From Zymobacter palmae (GTDB lineage: Bacteria > Pseudomonadota > Gammaproteobacteria > Pseudomonadales > Halomonadaceae): DNA of 64,000 nucleotides. A program made the translations under genes and the position numbers. Positions 38,982-51,708 of the stretch are shown in pieces. The stretch's first letter is position 1. The number at the start of each line of letters is the position of its first letter. The notes beneath the pieces were generated by a model. The model was given only the letters and a program-made list of their open reading frames with translations. It did not search any database and was not told the DNA's origin. Where the stretch lies: the NCBI RefSeq assembly GCF_003610015.1, contig NZ_AP018933.1, positions 1,240,001 to 1,304,000 of the forward strand, in the 5' to 3' direction.

Positions 38982-39019
38982 ACCCGAAGCTGCACATCGC
39001 CGTGCGGCTTCGGGTGTTT
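38982..39019 (+). terminator. Terminator after tRNA-Ala
   Basis: ACCCGAAGC ... GCTTCGGGT (nine pairs, with an inner CAC/GTG extension), followed by GTTTCC. It starts 7 bases after the tRNA CCA end. The T-run is short. Confidence 0.75.
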
Positions 39020-39539
39020 CCTCTCTGCAGCATGCAATTTGCTGTCATGGCGTGCGTTACAGCCATATCCTGCTTGACATTCCCTTGTTTTCCTCTACTT
39101 GTCCACTAAGTGCTAGCCGAACGCTACAGTTTTGGTCGCTTATGGCTCACGCTGGACCGCTATCCTTTTGTATTTGCAATAACTCTTTCAAAACAATGAC
39201 TTATGATTGATCAAAAATTGATCAATTTGACGAAATCCCTTGAGCCACGGTCGCTATACGCGGGTCGGAAGACGTTTTTCACAGGCTTATCCACAGAAAG
39301 TGTGGAAAACCACCCCATCTGACTACATCGGCCGTTTTAGCTGGGGATGAAGTGGAAAACTCAGATAAGCACCACTTTCATGGCGTTGCTCTCCATCTTC
39401 CTCCGATTGCTTTTTACTATTACTCACCGTTACGAGAGTGCCCGGCCAGCGGTTTAGAAGGAGCTTGGGCGAGGAAGCTGGCGCAGAAAAAAGTGGTGAG
39501 TACCCGTAGGGGCGAGTCGCGTACGGTGATGCCACCGAC
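39020..39539. other. Non-coding segment with DnaA boxes, tRNA-Ala/gltA interval
   Basis: About 520 bases without a gene, between two convergent terminators, so no promoter function is demanded of it. It holds an AT-rich stretch (39181-39240) with two TTGATCAA palindromes and a tight cluster of DnaA-box-like sequences at 39275-39309 (listed separately). Confidence 0.55.
39207..39309. other. Candidate DnaA-binding / origin-like element
   Basis: Three 9-mers fitting TTWTNCACA lie within 35 bases: TTTTTCACA (39275-39283), the perfect consensus TTATCCACA (39287-39295), and TTTTCCACA on the minus strand (39301-39309). Just to the left, TTGATCAAAAATTGATCAA (around 39216-39234) is AT-rich and has two Dam-type GATC sites. 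This layout (AT-rich unwinding-like tract beside DnaA boxes) resembles replication origins or DnaA-titrating/reactivating loci. dnaA is not in the window, so a chromosomal origin here would be unusual. Confidence 0.45.
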
Positions 39540-39571
39540 AAAAAAGCCCTTGGCATATATATGCCAAGGGC
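39540..39571 (-). terminator. Rho-independent terminator of gltA
   Basis: On the minus strand GCCCTTGGCAT, 4-base loop, ATGCCAAGGGC (11 perfect pairs) followed by TTTTTT, 24 bases after the gltA stop. Confidence 0.95.
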
Positions 39572-39594
39572 CGGAGAAGCATTCGCTGCCTGCG

Positions 39595-40896
39595 CTACTT
39601 ATCATTAGGTGCGTGCGCAGGATAGTGCCGTTCGGTTGGGCCTACATACAGTTGGCGTGGGCGGCCGATGCGGTGAGGGTGGCCTGCCATTTCATTCCAG
39701 TGCGAGATCCAGCCTGCCGTGCGTGCAAGCGCGAACATGACCGTGAACATGTTGGTTGGAATGCCGATCGCACGCAGGATGAGGCCCGAGTAGAAATCGA
39801 CGTTTGGGTATAGCTTGCGCTCGATGAAGTACGGGTCTTGCAGAGCAACCTCTTCCAGTCGGCGGGCAATCTGTAGCTTGGGATCGTTGGCCATGCCCAG
39901 TGCGTCCAGCACTTCATCGCAGCTTTCCTTCATCACTTTGGCGCGCGGGTCGAAGTTGCGGTAAACGCGATGCCCGAAACCCATCAGACGGAACGGGTCG
40001 TTCTTATCCTTGGCGCGTTCGATATAGCGCTGGATGTTCTCTTCGCTGTTCTCGCCGATATCGTCCAGCATGTTCAGAACGGCTTCGTTGGCACCACCGT
40101 GTGCGGATCCCCATAGTGCGGCGATCCCTGCGCTGACACAGGCAAACGGACTGGCTCCTGTGGAACCCGCTAGACGTACCGTGCTGGTTGACGCGTTCTG
40201 TTCATGGTCGGCATGCAGCATCAAAATGCGATCAAGTGCGCGGACCACAACAGGGTTGGGGACATAGGGCGCACATGGCGTTGCAAACATCATGTGCAGG
40301 AAGTTCTCGGTGTAGCCCAGCTCGTAGCGCGGATACATGAAGGGCTGGCCGATGCTGTACTTGTAGCACATGGCCGCCAGCGTCGGCATTTTAGCCAGCA
40401 GTTGCACGGCAGCTTCTTCGCGATCGCGCGACTCTGCAAAATCCAGCATGTCGTGATAGAACGCTGACAGTCCGCCGATCACGCCGCACATGACCGCCAT
40501 CGGGTGTGCATCGCGGCGAAAGCCGGTGAAGAAGCGCACCAGCTGCTCGTGGACCAGCATTTCCGCCTGCACTTTCGACATGAACTCGGCGTACTGCGAT
40601 GGGGTGGGCAATTCGCCGTGAAAGAGTAGATAGGACAGCTCCAGAAAACTGGAGCGCTGGGCCAGTTCATCAATCGGGTAGCCCCGGTAGAGCAGAATGC
40701 CTTGGGTGCCATCGATATAAGTGATGGCCGAGGCGCAGGACGCCGTCGACATAAAGCCTGGGTCGTAGGTCAGTAGCCCTTGGGTAGACAGTTGACGGAC
40801 ATCAAGTACATCGGGGCCCAAGGTACCTGACAGAATGGGGAGTTCAATCACTTGCCCATCAATATGTAGAACGGCCTGTTTCTTGTTGGATGACAT
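39595..40896 (-). CDS. gltA: Citrate synthase
   Basis: Condenses acetyl-CoA and oxaloacetate to citrate. It is the Gram-negative hexameric (type II) form: 433 aa with the N-terminal beta-domain, [17 protein letters not shown] carrying one active-site His, [17 protein letters not shown] with the second His and Arg, and the catalytic Asp in [13 protein letters not shown] precedes the ATG at 40896. It is divergent from sucA; in most relatives sdhCDAB lies between them, but here there is only a 336-base gap. Confidence 0.97.
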   Translation of the reverse strand: MSSNKKQAVLHIDGQVIELPILSGTLGPDVLDVRQLSTQGLLTYDPGFMSTASCASAITYIDGTQGILLYRGYPIDELAQRSSFLELSYLLFHGELPTPSQYAEFMSKVQAEMLVHEQLVRFFTGFRRDAHPMAVMCGVIGGLSAFYHDMLDFAESRDREEAAVQLLAKMPTLAAMCYKYSIGQPFMYPRYELGYTENFLHMMFATPCAPYVPNPVVVRALDRILMLHADHEQNASTSTVRLAGSTGASPFACVSAGIAALWGSAHGGANEAVLNMLDDIGENSEENIQRYIERAKDKNDPFRLMGFGHRVYRNFDPRAKVMKESCDEVLDALGMANDPKLQIARRLEEVALQDPYFIERKLYPNVDFYSGLILRAIGIPTNMFTVMFALARTAGWISHWNEMAGHPHRIGRPRQLYVGPTERHYPAHAPNDK

Positions 40897-41232
40897 GCAC
40901 TCATTCCTTACATCGTTGTAGTTATTGTGGGATTAGGAAGGTCTTGGCGTGAGGAAGCTGCGGTTTGCCGTAGACCTGCAACGCTGGATATCAAGCCAAA
41001 GCGTAGAAGACAGTGTGATCCGTGACTGTCAGATGTTGCTCTACGGTTCTTTCAGTGTTACCTCAGTAAGAGAGGATTGTCATCCCCTGCTTGAGGCTAA
41101 AAGGACACCGCTTGCACTAAAAGGCAGCGAGTGGGCGAAAAGTCCTCTTAAGCTACCGCGGCAATCTTGCTATATTAAGCCTCTTGTCTCCGGTCCTCTT
41201 TAATATCGAGGGAGCGGAAGAAGGCCGGCAGA
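40897..41232. promoter_or_regulatory. Divergent gltA/sucA promoter region
   Basis: 336 bases that must hold both promoters. A TATATT hexamer near 41171 is a possible plus-strand -10 box for sucA. No operator is recognisable. sdhCDAB, which usually occupies this interval, is absent with no visible remnant. Confidence 0.45.
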
Positions 41233-44034
41233 ATGACAACACCGATTCGCAGGCAGGTCCGCACGCGCATGAAACAGACACAAAAAAATAGCCGGATGGC
41301 GGCTCTCTGGCGCAGCTCGCATATGAATGGCGCCAATGCGCACTATGTCGAGCAGCTATTCGAGCGCTATCTTGATGCTCCCGACAGCATTCCTGAACAG
41401 TGGCGTCACTATTTCGATACCCTCGTCGAAGATTCGAAAGCCCATGTTCCTCTTTCCTCTGTTCGCGAACGCTTTCGCGGGCAGGCTAGCCTTCGCCAGC
41501 GCATCGCAGCGCCTTCGCCAGCGGTAACGCGTGAGCAGCAAGTGACCAGCCATGTGCGTTCGTGGATAGACGCTTGGCGTCGTCACGGCCACCGGCAGGC
41601 ACATCTTGATCCGTTAGCGCTTCAGTCGCCGGAAACGGTGGCTGAGCTGGACCCTGCTACGCATGGATTGACGGTGGCTGATATGGCGCGTGAGCTGGAT
41701 ATACGAGCGATGGAGCTGCCGCACCATTTGCCGGCGCGTATGACGCTGATGGCACTGCAAGGCTGGTTGGTTGAGACCTATGCTGGAGCGCTGGCGGTCG
41801 AAATACCGCTTGATGATCCTGACGCGCGGGCGTGGTGGCTGGCGCGTATCGAAGCGCCACAGCGTGCTGCATCGCGTGCAGAGCAGCAGGCACTGTTGGA
41901 GCGTCTGACTGCCGCCGATGGTTTCGAGCGCTATCTGGCTGGCCGCTACCCAGGGGCCAAGCGTTTTGGGCTTGAAGGTTGCGATGCCTTGATTCCTCTA
42001 GTGGATGCGCTGATGCATGAGGCCGCCGGTAAGCTGTCGCACGTTATGATTGGAATGGCGCACCGTGGCCGCCTTAACGTGCTGGTCAATGCGCTGGGCA
42101 AGCCGCCTGCGGCCGTCATTGACGAATTTGAAGGGCGTGCACCGCATACCGGCACCAGTGGCGACGTCAAGTACCATCTGGGCTACCACAGCACGCGCCA
42201 GTTCCCCAATGGGGCTCTGTTATGCGAGCTGGTGCCTAACCCTTCCCACCTTGAAATCGTTACCCCTGTGCTGCAAGGGGCCGTGCGTGCGCGTCAGGAT
42301 CAGGACGGTGCACAGGTACTGCCTATCGCAATGCACGGCGATGCTGCATTCGCTGGGCAGGGTGTGGTCATGGAATGCCTGCAGATGTCGCGCACACGAG
42401 CCTTCGGTATCGGCGGCACTGTCCATATCGTCATCAACAATCAGATTGGTTTCACGACGTCGCGGGCGGATGATGCTCGTTCGACGCGCTATTGCACGGA
42501 TATCGCGCACATGCTGCAGATTCCCGTGTTGCATGTGAATGCTGATGAACCTGAAGCGGTGCTGCGTGCCGCGCGTCTGGCGTTTGAATGGCGGGAGCAC
42601 TCAGGTCAGGATGTGCTTATCGACCTGATCGGCTACCGTCGCCGTGGTCATAATGAAGCTGATGAGCCCTCCGGCACGCAACCACTGATGTATGCCAAGA
42701 TCCGCCAGCAGTCCACGGCACAGCAGCGCTATGCCGAGCGCCTAGTGGCGCAGGGACGGGTCAGTGCTGAGCAGGTGAAACAGCTGGCCGACGACTATCG
42801 CAAATGGCTGGAGTCATCCGCGCCTGCCTCAGCGCCGCAGGCGAGCGTTTTTGATGTGTCGGCACTGCCTGCACTAACGCCCGAATCGCTGGTTGCTCTG
42901 GGCGAACGTGCCTTTGCCGTGCCGGCCGATCTATCCCTTCAACGCCAGGTCGAGCGCGTCTACGAAGACCGCCAGCGCATGCTGACGGGCGAGATACCGC
43001 TAAACTGGGGGGCAGCAGAACTACTGGCATATGCCTCTGTGTTGGCTGCTGGTCACCCCGTGCGTCTTATTGGGCAGGACAGTGGGCGAGGCACGTTCTC
43101 GCATCGCCATGCCGTGTTGCACGACCAGCAGATGGACAAGGCATGGGTGCCGTTGCAGCACCTTTCTGCACCTCAGGCACCTTGTGTCATACACGATTCG
43201 TTGCTCTCAGAAGAGGCCGTGCTCGCTTTTGAATACGGTTATTCAACCGCAGCGCCGCAGTCTCTCGTGCTGTGGGAAGCTCAGTTCGGCGATTTCGCCA
43301 ACGGGGCGCAGGTCGTGATCGACCAGTTCATTGCGGCGGGTGATGCAAAATGGGGACAGCGCTGTGGTTTAGTGCTGCTGCTGCCTCACGGCTATGAAGG
43401 CCAAGGGCCAGAGCATTCTTCGGCACGTCCCGAACGCTTCCTGCAGCTGTGTGCGGAAGAGAACATGTTCGTTTGTACGCCGACGACACCTGCACAGATG
43501 TTCCATCTGCTGCGTCGCCAGCTGATGCTCGGCGTAGCTAAACCGCTGGTGGTTATGCAGCCGAAGAGCTTGCTGCGCCATCGCTTGGCGGTTTCTTCAC
43601 TGGAAGCGCTAGCGGACGGCCATTTCCAGACCATGCTGCCGGACGATCAGGCCGATGCATCGCGGGTAACGCGTGTCGTGCTGTCGGCGGGCAAGGTTCA
43701 CTATGATCTGCTGGCCGAGCGCGGCGCGCAGGCGCATCAGGATACGGCTTTGGTGCGTGTCGAGCAGGTGTATCCCTTCCCGGTCGAAGAAGTGGCTGCT
43801 GAGTTGGCACGCTATCCTGCTCTGAAAACACTGGTATGGTGCCAAGAAGAACCTCGCAACCAAGGTTACTGGCAGGGCGTGCGTGATGCCCTTGATGAGG
43901 TAGTGGCGCGGTCGGGTGATCGCGCGAGCGTGCGCTATGTTGGTCGCCCGTCAGCGGCGGCTCCTGCCACGGGTAGCGCTCATCAGCACGCCGAAGAGCA
44001 GTGCGCGCTGGTAGAGGCGGCCTTCAAGGCATAA
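41233..44034 (+). CDS. sucA: 2-oxoglutarate dehydrogenase E1 component
   Basis: TPP-dependent E1 of the 2-oxoglutarate dehydrogenase complex, decarboxylating 2-oxoglutarate and succinylating the E2 lipoyl groups. The N-terminal E2-binding segment YVEQLFERYLDAPDSIPEQW is typical; the catalytic core has MAHRGRLNVLVN, the TPP motif beginning GDAAFAGQGVV and ending VINNQIGFTTS, and the late GYEGQGPEHSSARPERFLQ block. 933 aa, identical in length to E. coli SucA. The ATG at 41233 has GAAGAAGG upstream, but in-frame ATGs at 41269 and 41296 remain possible. sucB and lpd follow. Confidence 0.96.
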   Translation: MTTPIRRQVRTRMKQTQKNSRMAALWRSSHMNGANAHYVEQLFERYLDAPDSIPEQWRHYFDTLVEDSKAHVPLSSVRERFRGQASLRQRIAAPSPAVTREQQVTSHVRSWIDAWRRHGHRQAHLDPLALQSPETVAELDPATHGLTVADMARELDIRAMELPHHLPARMTLMALQGWLVETYAGALAVEIPLDDPDARAWWLARIEAPQRAASRAEQQALLERLTAADGFERYLAGRYPGAKRFGLEGCDALIPLVDALMHEAAGKLSHVMIGMAHRGRLNVLVNALGKPPAAVIDEFEGRAPHTGTSGDVKYHLGYHSTRQFPNGALLCELVPNPSHLEIVTPVLQGAVRARQDQDGAQVLPIAMHGDAAFAGQGVVMECLQMSRTRAFGIGGTVHIVINNQIGFTTSRADDARSTRYCTDIAHMLQIPVLHVNADEPEAVLRAARLAFEWREHSGQDVLIDLIGYRRRGHNEADEPSGTQPLMYAKIRQQSTAQQRYAERLVAQGRVSAEQVKQLADDYRKWLESSAPASAPQASVFDVSALPALTPESLVALGERAFAVPADLSLQRQVERVYEDRQRMLTGEIPLNWGAAELLAYASVLAAGHPVRLIGQDSGRGTFSHRHAVLHDQQMDKAWVPLQHLSAPQAPCVIHDSLLSEEAVLAFEYGYSTAAPQSLVLWEAQFGDFANGAQVVIDQFIAAGDAKWGQRCGLVLLLPHGYEGQGPEHSSARPERFLQLCAEENMFVCTPTTPAQMFHLLRRQLMLGVAKPLVVMQPKSLLRHRLAVSSLEALADGHFQTMLPDDQADASRVTRVVLSAGKVHYDLLAERGAQAHQDTALVRVEQVYPFPVEEVAAELARYPALKTLVWCQEEPRNQGYWQGVRDALDEVVARSGDRASVRYVGRPSAAAPATGSAHQHAEEQCALVEAAFKA

Positions 44035-44200
44035 TCAACGCGGCCGTATCGCGCTTCAAGCGCTGATGCGGTCGCTTTTTATACGCGCCATGCGTGATAT
44101 AGACCTAATACACGACGTTTAGATATGTCCGCCGGTTCCCGCCCTGAACCGGAGTAGCTGGATGGATCAGGGCGGAATGCAGGCAAGGAATTGAACGGAT

Positions 44201-45685
44201 ATGACTATCGAGATCAAAGCGCCCAGTTTCCCTGAATCCATTGCTGAAGGTACGGTAGTGGGCTGGCATTGTGCTCCGGGTGATCGTGTCGAGCGTGACC
44301 AGCTGTTGGTTGAAATCGAAACGGATAAAGTGGTCATGGAAGTCGTCGCTGCCGACGCCGGAACCCTCACAGATATTCTGGTGGCTGAAGGCGGGCGCTG
44401 CACCAGCGAACAGCTGCTGGGGCATCTGCAGCAAGGGGCCGTTGCCGCACAGCCGCAAACGGTCGTCGACTCCGCGGCCGCGGCCATTCAGCCCGAAGAA
44501 AAGACGGTCATTATTCATGCCCCGCAGTATCCCGAGTCGGTAGCGGAGGGCACGTTGCTGTCTTGGCATCATCAGGTGGGCGATCACGTTGAGCGCGACG
44601 AGCTGCTGGTCGAGATCGAAACTGACAAGGTGGTGCTCGAAGTCTGTGCCACCGATCCGGGTACGCTGACGGCCGTTAATGTCGCTGAAGGCCAGCAAGT
44701 CACCAGTGAACAGCCGCTGGGTACGCTGCAGTTGGGCAGTATCACGCCGTCCGCTTCCCCGACGGTCGTCGATACGAATACGGTGACACATCCGACCGAT
44801 GGCGAATGGCGTCTTGCGCCGGCTGCTCGCAAGCTGGTGGCTGAGCATGGTGTCGATATCTCGACGTTGTCGGGCAGCGGCCGCGGTGGGCGTATCCTGA
44901 AAGAAGACGTGCAGCGCAAGCTGAAAGGGGCAGCGTCGGTAACGCGAGCCAATCTGCCTAACGCTGAAGAAGACGAATTTCTGCCGCGTCAGGACATGCG
45001 CGTGCCCATGAGCCGCCTGCGCCAGACGATTGCCGATCGCTTGGTGCGAGCGCAGCAGACGGCCGCTATGCTGACCACGTATAACGAAGTGGATATGAGC
45101 GCTATCCGTCAGCTGCGTGCACACTACCAAGAGCAGTTCCAGAAAGCGCACGATGTGAAGCTGGGCTTCATGAGCTTCTTCGTCAAGGCATGCACCGAGG
45201 CACTTAAACGCTTCCCTGATGTCAATGCTTCTATTGACGGTGATGACATCGTTTATCATGGTTATCAGGATATCGGCGTCGCTGTATCCACCGAGCGAGG
45301 CCTTGTGGTTCCTGTACTGCGTGATACCGATACGATGCAGCTGGCCGATATCGAGCGGCAGATCGCCGATTTCGGTAAGCGTGGTCGCGAAAATCGCCTG
45401 ACGCTGGACGAAATGACGGGGGGTACGTTCACCATTACCAACGGTGGAGTATTCGGTTCGCTACTGTCGACCCCGATCCTCAACCCGCCGCAGACGGCCA
45501 TTCTCGGTATGCACAAGATTGAAGACCGTCCGGTAGCCGTCAACGGTGAAGTCGTCATTCGTCCGATGATGTATCTGGCCTTGTCGTATGATCATCGCAT
45601 GATCGATGGCAAGGATGCCGTACAGTTCTTGGTGACGGTAAAAGCGCTGCTGGAAGATCCTGCTCGTATTCTGCTGGGCGTGTAA
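44201..45685 (+). CDS. sucB: Dihydrolipoamide succinyltransferase (OGDH E2) with two lipoyl domains
   Basis: E2 core of the 2-oxoglutarate dehydrogenase complex. It begins with two lipoyl domains (residues about 1-76 and 104-180), each with the lipoylation site EIETDKVV(M/L)EV and the SucB-type start ([18 protein letters not shown]). A peripheral-subunit-binding domain ([17 protein letters not shown]) and the catalytic domain ending [14 protein letters not shown] follow. 494 aa; SucB of E. coli and most relatives has a single lipoyl domain in about 405 aa, so the second domain explains the extra length. The specificity call rests on the SucB-type motifs and the position after sucA. Confidence 0.94.
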   Translation: MTIEIKAPSFPESIAEGTVVGWHCAPGDRVERDQLLVEIETDKVVMEVVAADAGTLTDILVAEGGRCTSEQLLGHLQQGAVAAQPQTVVDSAAAAIQPEEKTVIIHAPQYPESVAEGTLLSWHHQVGDHVERDELLVEIETDKVVLEVCATDPGTLTAVNVAEGQQVTSEQPLGTLQLGSITPSASPTVVDTNTVTHPTDGEWRLAPAARKLVAEHGVDISTLSGSGRGGRILKEDVQRKLKGAASVTRANLPNAEEDEFLPRQDMRVPMSRLRQTIADRLVRAQQTAAMLTTYNEVDMSAIRQLRAHYQEQFQKAHDVKLGFMSFFVKACTEALKRFPDVNASIDGDDIVYHGYQDIGVAVSTERGLVVPVLRDTDTMQLADIERQIADFGKRGRENRLTLDEMTGGTFTITNGGVFGSLLSTPILNPPQTAILGMHKIEDRPVAVNGEVVIRPMMYLALSYDHRMIDGKDAVQFLVTVKALLEDPARILLGV

Positions 45686-45692
45686 TTGATGC

Positions 45693-45724
45693 CCGCGTCT
45701 TTTACCATAGAGGGAAAGACGCGG
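45693..45724 (+). promoter_or_regulatory. Intercistronic hairpin between sucB and lpd
   Basis: CCGCGTCTTT, 12-base loop, AAAGACGCGG: ten perfect pairs, without a T-tract. It lies just after the sucB stop in a 216-base gap. It may attenuate or protect the sucAB message so that lpd, needed by other complexes too, is expressed separately. Confidence 0.5.
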
Positions 45725-45760
45725 AGGAATGCTGATCGCCACCTGACGGTTGGCGCATAG

Positions 45761-47338
<1,578 letters not shown>

Positions 47339-47368
47339 AGTACAGCGCTAGCGTAAGCCAAAGACCGG

Positions 47369-47402
47369 GCGCCGTGCATAAGGTAGATGCGCGGCGCTTT
47401 TT
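47369..47402 (+). terminator. Rho-independent terminator of lpd
   Basis: GCGCCGTGCAT, 7-base loop, ATGCGCGGCGC (11 pairs with one G-T) followed by TTTTT. Confidence 0.93.
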
Positions 47403-47469
47403 ATTGCCAGGTACTACGGTATTTTCGTTGGTATACTATCTGAGGGATCATGCGTACGCATGGGTGAGT

Positions 47470-48540
47470 TTACTTCACAGTGAAAACATCGTTTTGAGGT
47501 AGAATCTCATCAAGGGCTCGAGCAAACACTGCCGGGTCAATGGCATTGATGTCATCTCCGGTGACGAGCACTGTATTGTGATCAGCGAGAGGGCGCCATG
47601 CTTTTATTTCTGTGCGGTAAATGCCGAGGGTTGGGCGATTGTAGGCCGATGCAATATGAATAATAGATGTGTCCGGAGAAATGACGGCTGTCGCATGCTT
47701 GATAATGGCAGCAGAGTGATAAATTGAGCGAGGTGGTGCAATAATGTGTGCCGATGGACAGGCTTGGGACACTCGCCGTGCTTTCTCTTCGCCACTCGGA
47801 GAGCAAGTAATGATAACGGAATACCCGTACACATCGGATATGCATTGTATAAGGCGAACGGCTGTTTCTTCATTCAAGCTGCCGATAGCACGGCTTGCAT
47901 CCATGTTCAGCGCAAAGTAAGGCCCGTAAGGTGCTATCTGGGCGCGAACGTGTCGCTCAATATTCTGAGGAATTGGCAGTTCAAAGCGAGCCTCGACATC
48001 AGCGATACCAGCATCTTTCATGAGCTGTGCCCAACAGAAAGGTGCGGGTGCCTCGGTTGCAAGCATTGCCATTGCTTGTTTTGCCACTTCGGGGACATAC
48101 ATGTGTAACGTGCAGTGGTGCAGTCCTATGTTGCAGTGTGCATGCAATGTACGTTGGAATAGCAATGTTGCCGTTGTATTTCGCATCATTGCTTGCACGC
48201 ATAGATCCACTTGCCCGTAAGTGCGTCTTATCTTCCGAGCGGCAGCAATGACTGCACGCTTGTTGCGCTCATGGTCAATGAGATGCAACGTAATTCCTTC
48301 GGTTTTAAGAGGTGCCAATGCCGCGTACGAGCTTGGGTTGACTACAAGGATGATGGAGTTGACCTTGGCCGCCTGCAGTGCTCGAACGACAGGATATATG
48401 GCCATGGTGTCGCCTATGTGACGGGCCACAAAAATGACGGCACTTTTTATTGTTGTTGGCACGTGCTGCAATCCTTGATAATCAAGCAGGCTTTCAAATA
48501 GTCCTAACTTAATCATTCTCAATGTTTTCTTATTTTGCAT
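47470..48540 (-). CDS. Glycosyltransferase family 9 (heptosyltransferase-like)
   Basis: 356 aa with the GT-B fold signatures of ADP-heptose:LPS heptosyltransferases: FVARHIGDTMAIYPVVRAL near the N-terminus (RxGD acceptor-side loop) and the C-terminal nucleotide-sugar segment ISPDTSIIHIASAYNRPTLGIY. It probably adds a sugar to lipopolysaccharide core or another surface glycan; exact donor and acceptor cannot be told. AAGGA precedes the ATG at 48540; an in-frame TTG at 48561 is less likely. The gene is more AT-rich than its neighbours and stands alone between lpd and frmA, suggesting acquisition. Rare codons are frequent. Confidence 0.82.
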   Translation of the reverse strand: MQNKKTLRMIKLGLFESLLDYQGLQHVPTTIKSAVIFVARHIGDTMAIYPVVRALQAAKVNSIILVVNPSSYAALAPLKTEGITLHLIDHERNKRAVIAAARKIRRTYGQVDLCVQAMMRNTTATLLFQRTLHAHCNIGLHHCTLHMYVPEVAKQAMAMLATEAPAPFCWAQLMKDAGIADVEARFELPIPQNIERHVRAQIAPYGPYFALNMDASRAIGSLNEETAVRLIQCISDVYGYSVIITCSPSGEEKARRVSQACPSAHIIAPPRSIYHSAAIIKHATAVISPDTSIIHIASAYNRPTLGIYRTEIKAWRPLADHNTVLVTGDDINAIDPAVFARALDEILPQNDVFTVK

Positions 48541-49963
<1,423 letters not shown>

Positions 49964-50089
49964 CGTGCTTTGTTCCTTGTCCATCTCATGGCATAAGGGA
50001 ACGATCGCTATTGAGCATGCGCTCTCATAGGCGCATGTTGTCATGCGGTGGCTAGGATGCCACCGCGCGTGTTTTGCAGGAGTCTTTTC

Positions 50090-51007
50090 ATGACCGAACG
50101 CAATGCAGTGCCTCTTCCCCTTCAGGATGTAACGCCGACCAGCGACGCGCTGGAGTGCATCGAAGCACATGTCAGCGCGGGCGGAAGTTACCGGCGCTAT
50201 CGCCACGCCTCTAAGGCGTTGGGCTGTGATATGACGTTCGGTATCTTTTTGCCACCGCAGGCGGTTGATGCCCTTTGCCCAGTGGTCTGGTGGTTGTCGG
50301 GGCTTACCTGCACAGATGAGAATTTTATGCAGAAGGCGGGGGCGCATCGCGTGGCGGCCGAGCGAGGCATTATTCTCGTTTGCCCGGATACCAGCCCCCG
50401 TGATACGGGTATCGAAAGCGATGATGATCCGCTGTACCTCGGTGCTGGCGCTGGTTTCTATCTCAATGCGACTCAGGCACCGTGGCAGGCCCACTATCGG
50501 ATGTTTGATTACGTGACGGAAGAGTTGCCAGAATTGATACGCCAGAACTTTCCTGTTGCCAAGCGGTGTTCGATCATGGGCCATTCGATGGGGGGCTTGG
50601 GAGCGCTGGTCTGTGGTCTAAGGCTGCGCGATCGCTACTGTGCCATTTCTGCGTTTGCCCCTATGGCACACCCGTCATCCGCCCCTTGGGGGCAGGCTGC
50701 ATTCAGTGCCTATTTGGGCAATGATCCCACGCTCTGGCTGGATTATGACCCCTGTGTATTGGTGCAGGAAGAGCTGTCTCCCGCTGATGCTATCCCCATT
50801 CTCATCGATCAGGGCGATGCCGATCCGTATCTTGATGAGCAGCTGTGCGCTGAAGATTTCCGTGATGCATGCCTGAGTGCCAACTATCCACTGACACTGC
50901 GCTATCAGGCTGGCTATGATCACAGCTATTTCTTCGTTGCCTCTTTTATCGAAGAGCATTTGCATCATCATGCCGATGCCTTGTCTAAAGAGGACGATAC
51001 TTTTTAA
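50090..51007 (+). CDS. frmB: S-formylglutathione hydrolase
   Basis: Alpha/beta-hydrolase of the esterase D family that splits S-formylglutathione into formate and glutathione, completing the FrmA pathway. The nucleophile serine is in IMGHSMGGLGAL; the family segment LSGLTCTDENFMQKAGA and the catalytic Asp (IDQGDADPYLDEQL) and His (YDHSYFFVASFIEEH) are visible. 305 aa, somewhat longer than the usual 277-285 because of an N-terminal extension before LECIEAH. AGGAG precedes the ATG at 50090. The stop overlaps the mtgA start by one base. Confidence 0.93.
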   Translation: MTERNAVPLPLQDVTPTSDALECIEAHVSAGGSYRRYRHASKALGCDMTFGIFLPPQAVDALCPVVWWLSGLTCTDENFMQKAGAHRVAAERGIILVCPDTSPRDTGIESDDDPLYLGAGAGFYLNATQAPWQAHYRMFDYVTEELPELIRQNFPVAKRCSIMGHSMGGLGALVCGLRLRDRYCAISAFAPMAHPSSAPWGQAAFSAYLGNDPTLWLDYDPCVLVQEELSPADAIPILIDQGDADPYLDEQLCAEDFRDACLSANYPLTLRYQAGYDHSYFFVASFIEEHLHHHADALSKEDDTF

Positions 51008-51708
51008 TGACGACTCGGATAGGCATGCTGCTGCGTAGCAGCGTGCGTTGGGCCATTCGGCTGATCGTCGGTTGGCTGGCGCTGTGCGGTGCTTTGATAC
51101 TACTGTTTCGCTGGGTGCCCGTACCGTTCACTGCTGTGATGCTAGAGCAGGCCTTTCTGTCACGTAGCGGTTGGCAGCATCAGTGGGTTCCCTACGAGCG
51201 TATCAGTGATTCGCTCAAGTTGGCTGTCATGGCTTCTGAAGACCAGCGATTCCCGTGGCACCATGGGTTCGATACCCAGCAGATGTCGGATGCTTGGCAG
51301 GCATGGCGGGAAGGACGCTCTCTGCGCGGTGCCAGCACTATCAGTCAGCAGACCGCCAAGAATCTGTTGCTGTGGACTCACTCTGACTGGGCCCGCAAGG
51401 GGGCGGAAGTACCGCTGACGGCCATGATGGAGCTGAGCTGGCCGAAGCGTCGCATTCTTGAGGTGTACCTGAACAGCGCCGAGTGGGATGAAGGTGTGTA
51501 CGGCGCAGAAGCCGCTGCGCGCCACTATTTCCATACTTCCGCACAGGCCTTGACTACCGAACAGGCCATACGACTGGCGGCTGTTCTGCCGGCGCCCCGT
51601 GTGTGGAGTCCGGTTCATCCCGATGCGCGCGTCCAGCAGCGCATGCACTGGATCGCTACACAGATGAGCCTTATGGGCGGTAAGTCCTATCTGCGCACAC
51701 TACAATGA
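51007..51708 (+). CDS. mtgA: Monofunctional biosynthetic peptidoglycan transglycosylase
   Basis: Membrane-anchored GT51 glycosyltransferase that polymerises lipid II into glycan strands without a transpeptidase domain. One N-terminal membrane segment (LIVGWLALCGALILLF) precedes the catalytic domain: motif 1 SEDQRFPWHHGFD with the catalytic Glu, motif 2 GASTISQQTAKNLLLW and motif 3 KRRILEVYLNSAEW. 233 aa, as expected. It starts within the frmB stop (TAATG), an overlap that implies co-transcription, although the functions are unrelated. Confidence 0.94.
   Translation: MTTRIGMLLRSSVRWAIRLIVGWLALCGALILLFRWVPVPFTAVMLEQAFLSRSGWQHQWVPYERISDSLKLAVMASEDQRFPWHHGFDTQQMSDAWQAWREGRSLRGASTISQQTAKNLLLWTHSDWARKGAEVPLTAMMELSWPKRRILEVYLNSAEWDEGVYGAEAAARHYFHTSAQALTTEQAIRLAAVLPAPRVWSPVHPDARVQQRMHWIATQMSLMGGKSYLRTLQ

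Noticed and set aside
39352-39813. 153-residue frame opposite the gltA 3' end
   Set aside because: It crosses the gltA terminator and is antisense to gltA; a shadow of the real gene.
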